Part shown: positions 6,257 to 6,896 of the stretch, piece by piece | Layout of the letters: each line of letters begins with the position of its first letter | How positions within the stretch are numbered: position 1 is the stretch's first letter | DNA from: Aquificota bacterium | Lineage (GTDB): Bacteria > Aquificota > Aquificia > Aquificales > Hydrogenothermaceae | NCBI GenBank assembly: GCA_013153235.1 | Contig: JAADEU010000013.1 | Span: forward strand, 1 to 6,896 | Direction of reading: 5' to 3' | DNA: 6,896 bases | Translations under genes and position numbers: made by a program | Notes under the pieces: model-generated | Told to the model about the DNA's origin: nothing | Databases searched by the model: none | Seen by the model: only the letters and a program-made list of their open reading frames with translations

Positions 6257-6260
6257 TAAT
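6232..6260 (+). promoter_or_regulatory. Predicted promoter of the FTR gene
   Basis: A perfect -10 box TATAAT (6255-6260) follows a 4/6 -35 box TTTCCA (6232-6237) after 17 nt. Transcription would start near 6267, leaving a leader of about 35 nt with a strong GGAGG (6291-6295) six bases before ATG 6302. Confidence 0.6.
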
Positions 6261-6301
6261 TAGTAATCAATCTGAAAATGCTGAAATAACGGAGGATTTA
6301 A

Positions 6302-6787
6302 ATGATAAAGGCAAAGCCAGAAACACTGGAAAAGATGAGGAATTTTGCAAAGACCTTTGCTGAGAAGTCAGGTACTGTTGTAAATCCCAATGAGGAGGCT
6401 GCTGAAGCCGTAATAAGCGGGCTTGCTGCCCATGTTGACGAACTTGGAAAACCCCTGTGTCCGTGTAACTTCTATCCGGACAAACAGGAAGAGGTCAAGA
6501 AAAGAAGATGGATATGTGCATGTAATGAAATGCAGATATTCAAGTACTGCCACTGTCTGCTTTTTACCACCCCTGAAGGATTACCTATCACAGAATACCT
6601 GCCTGAGTGGCACGAGGGCAGACAGATTTACGGGCTTGTAAAGGACCCTACTCCTGACAAAGGAAGAGCCCTTTCCAAACCTGAAAAAATTTACGAAGCC
6701 CTTAAGGAGTATGTAGAGGAGCACGGGCTTGACATTCCTGATGAAGAACTGAGAAAGTTTGCTGAAGAAACTGCAAAGAAAAAGTAG
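6302..6787 (+). CDS. ftrB: Ferredoxin:thioredoxin reductase, catalytic subunit
   Basis: The six cysteines lie in the family pattern CPC (53-55), 16 residues, CAC (72-74), 8 residues, CHC (83-85), with the exact spacing of plant and cyanobacterial enzymes; the middle motif is CAC where those have CPC. By homology Cys53, 72, 74 and 83 bind the 4Fe-4S cluster, and Cys55 and Cys85 form the redox-active disulfide beside His84. The enzyme reduces thioredoxin with electrons from ferredoxin in the cytoplasm. At 161 residues it is about 45 longer than the usual subunit: after PEWHEGRQIYGLV a charged helical tail runs from about residue 115 to the end. No variable subunit is in the window, as in many non-photosynthetic bacteria and archaea, so the electron donor partner is open. 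A small membrane protein gene follows after 2 nt and is probably cotranscribed. Confidence 0.93.
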   Translation: MIKAKPETLEKMRNFAKTFAEKSGTVVNPNEEAAEAVISGLAAHVDELGKPLCPCNFYPDKQEEVKKRRWICACNEMQIFKYCHCLLFTTPEGLPITEYLPEWHEGRQIYGLVKDPTPDKGRALSKPEKIYEALKEYVEEHGLDIPDEELRKFAEETAKKK

Positions 6788-6789
6788 TT

Positions 6790-6896
6790 ATGAAAAAATA
6801 TTTCCTTGGATTTGTCTTTTTGATAGTGGGGATAATAGGGGTTATATTCCCTGTTCTCCCCGGTGTTCCCTTTCTGATTCTGTCTGCCTTTTTCTT
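6790..6896 (+). CDS. Small membrane protein, DUF454/YbaN-like, N-terminal fragment
   Basis: Thirty-five codons are visible before the window edge. The product starts MKKYFLGFVFLIVGIIG and continues with VIFPVLPGVPFLILSAFFF, a hydrophobic hairpin of two membrane segments around FPVLPGVPF. This resembles the start of DUF454 (E. coli YbaN) inner-membrane proteins, which typically have PLLPTTPFLLLA there; their function is unknown. Its ATG lies 2 nt after the FTR stop with only a weak purine-rich region upstream, so translation is probably coupled to that gene. The family call rests on a short stretch. Confidence 0.65.
   Translation, partial: MKKYFLGFVFLIVGIIGVIFPVLPGVPFLILSAFF

Larger units (their letters stand above)
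5929..6301. other. Divergent intergenic region with promoters and an inverted-repeat cluster
   Basis: No convincing gene fits in these 373 bp. The left end holds the metK SD and a probable promoter; the right end holds the FTR promoter and SD. Between them lie several inverted repeats: GGTGGTAGAAA against TTTCT plus ACTACT (6022-6056, 5-nt bulge), GTTC/GAAC with an inner CTAT/ATAG (6078-6100), TTTCTTT-A-AAAGAAA (6142-6156) and GGTC/GACC (6158-6173). A repeated GATATTTG element also occurs (6176, 6196). A 24-codon minus-strand frame (6119-6045) begins with ATG but has no SD. The density of symmetry suggests an uncharacterised small RNA, a protein-binding region or an eroded mobile-element end; none can be chosen from sequence alone. 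Confidence 0.5.

Overview
The window looks like ordinary chromosome from a thermophilic, chemolithotrophic-type bacterium. My best guess is the Aquificota (Hydrogenothermaceae such as Persephonella or Sulfurihydrogenibium). This rests on an archaeal-type S-adenosylmethionine synthetase next to bacterial housekeeping genes, a Rad50-like SbcC, a ferredoxin:thioredoxin reductase catalytic subunit outside a photosynthetic context, Lys/Glu-rich proteins, and Arg codons dominated by AGA/AGG. The assignment is inference, not proof.

Layout. (1) Bases 2-1255 (+) hold the C-terminal half of a Rad50/SbcC DNA-repair ATPase, cut by the left edge. (2) Bases 1256-1433 hold a promoter and a structured leader for the nucleoid protein HU (1434-1706, +). 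(3) A G-run/C-run hairpin separates HU from an RsuA-type rRNA pseudouridine synthase (1750-2481, +). That gene is followed 10 nt later by a 12-helix UMF1/Atg22-like MFS permease with a TTG start (2492-3652, +). (4) The minus strand carries a convergent set: archaeal-type metK (TTG start, 5928-4726), a strong intrinsic terminator, coaE (4683-4078), and a small cupredoxin-like lipoprotein (4017-3637) whose 3' end overlaps the permease gene by 16 bp. (5) A 373-bp divergent intergenic region (5929-6301) holds the metK promoter, the promoter of the next gene, several inverted repeats and a repeated GATATTT(G) motif. (6) On the plus strand follow an FTR catalytic subunit (6302-6787) and, 2 nt later, the start of a small DUF454/YbaN-like membrane protein, cut by the right edge.

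How the genes work together. Most are housekeeping: genome maintenance (Rad50, HU), rRNA modification, and cofactor synthesis (AdoMet and CoA). The less routine parts are the HU leader, which can fold as a hairpin-containing pseudoknot; the lipoprotein with a cupredoxin-like fold signature but altered metal ligands; the extended FTR catalytic subunit with a possible operator; and the unexplained inverted-repeat cluster at 6011-6175. I found no CRISPR array, rRNA, tRNA, intact mobile element or obvious new multigene system.
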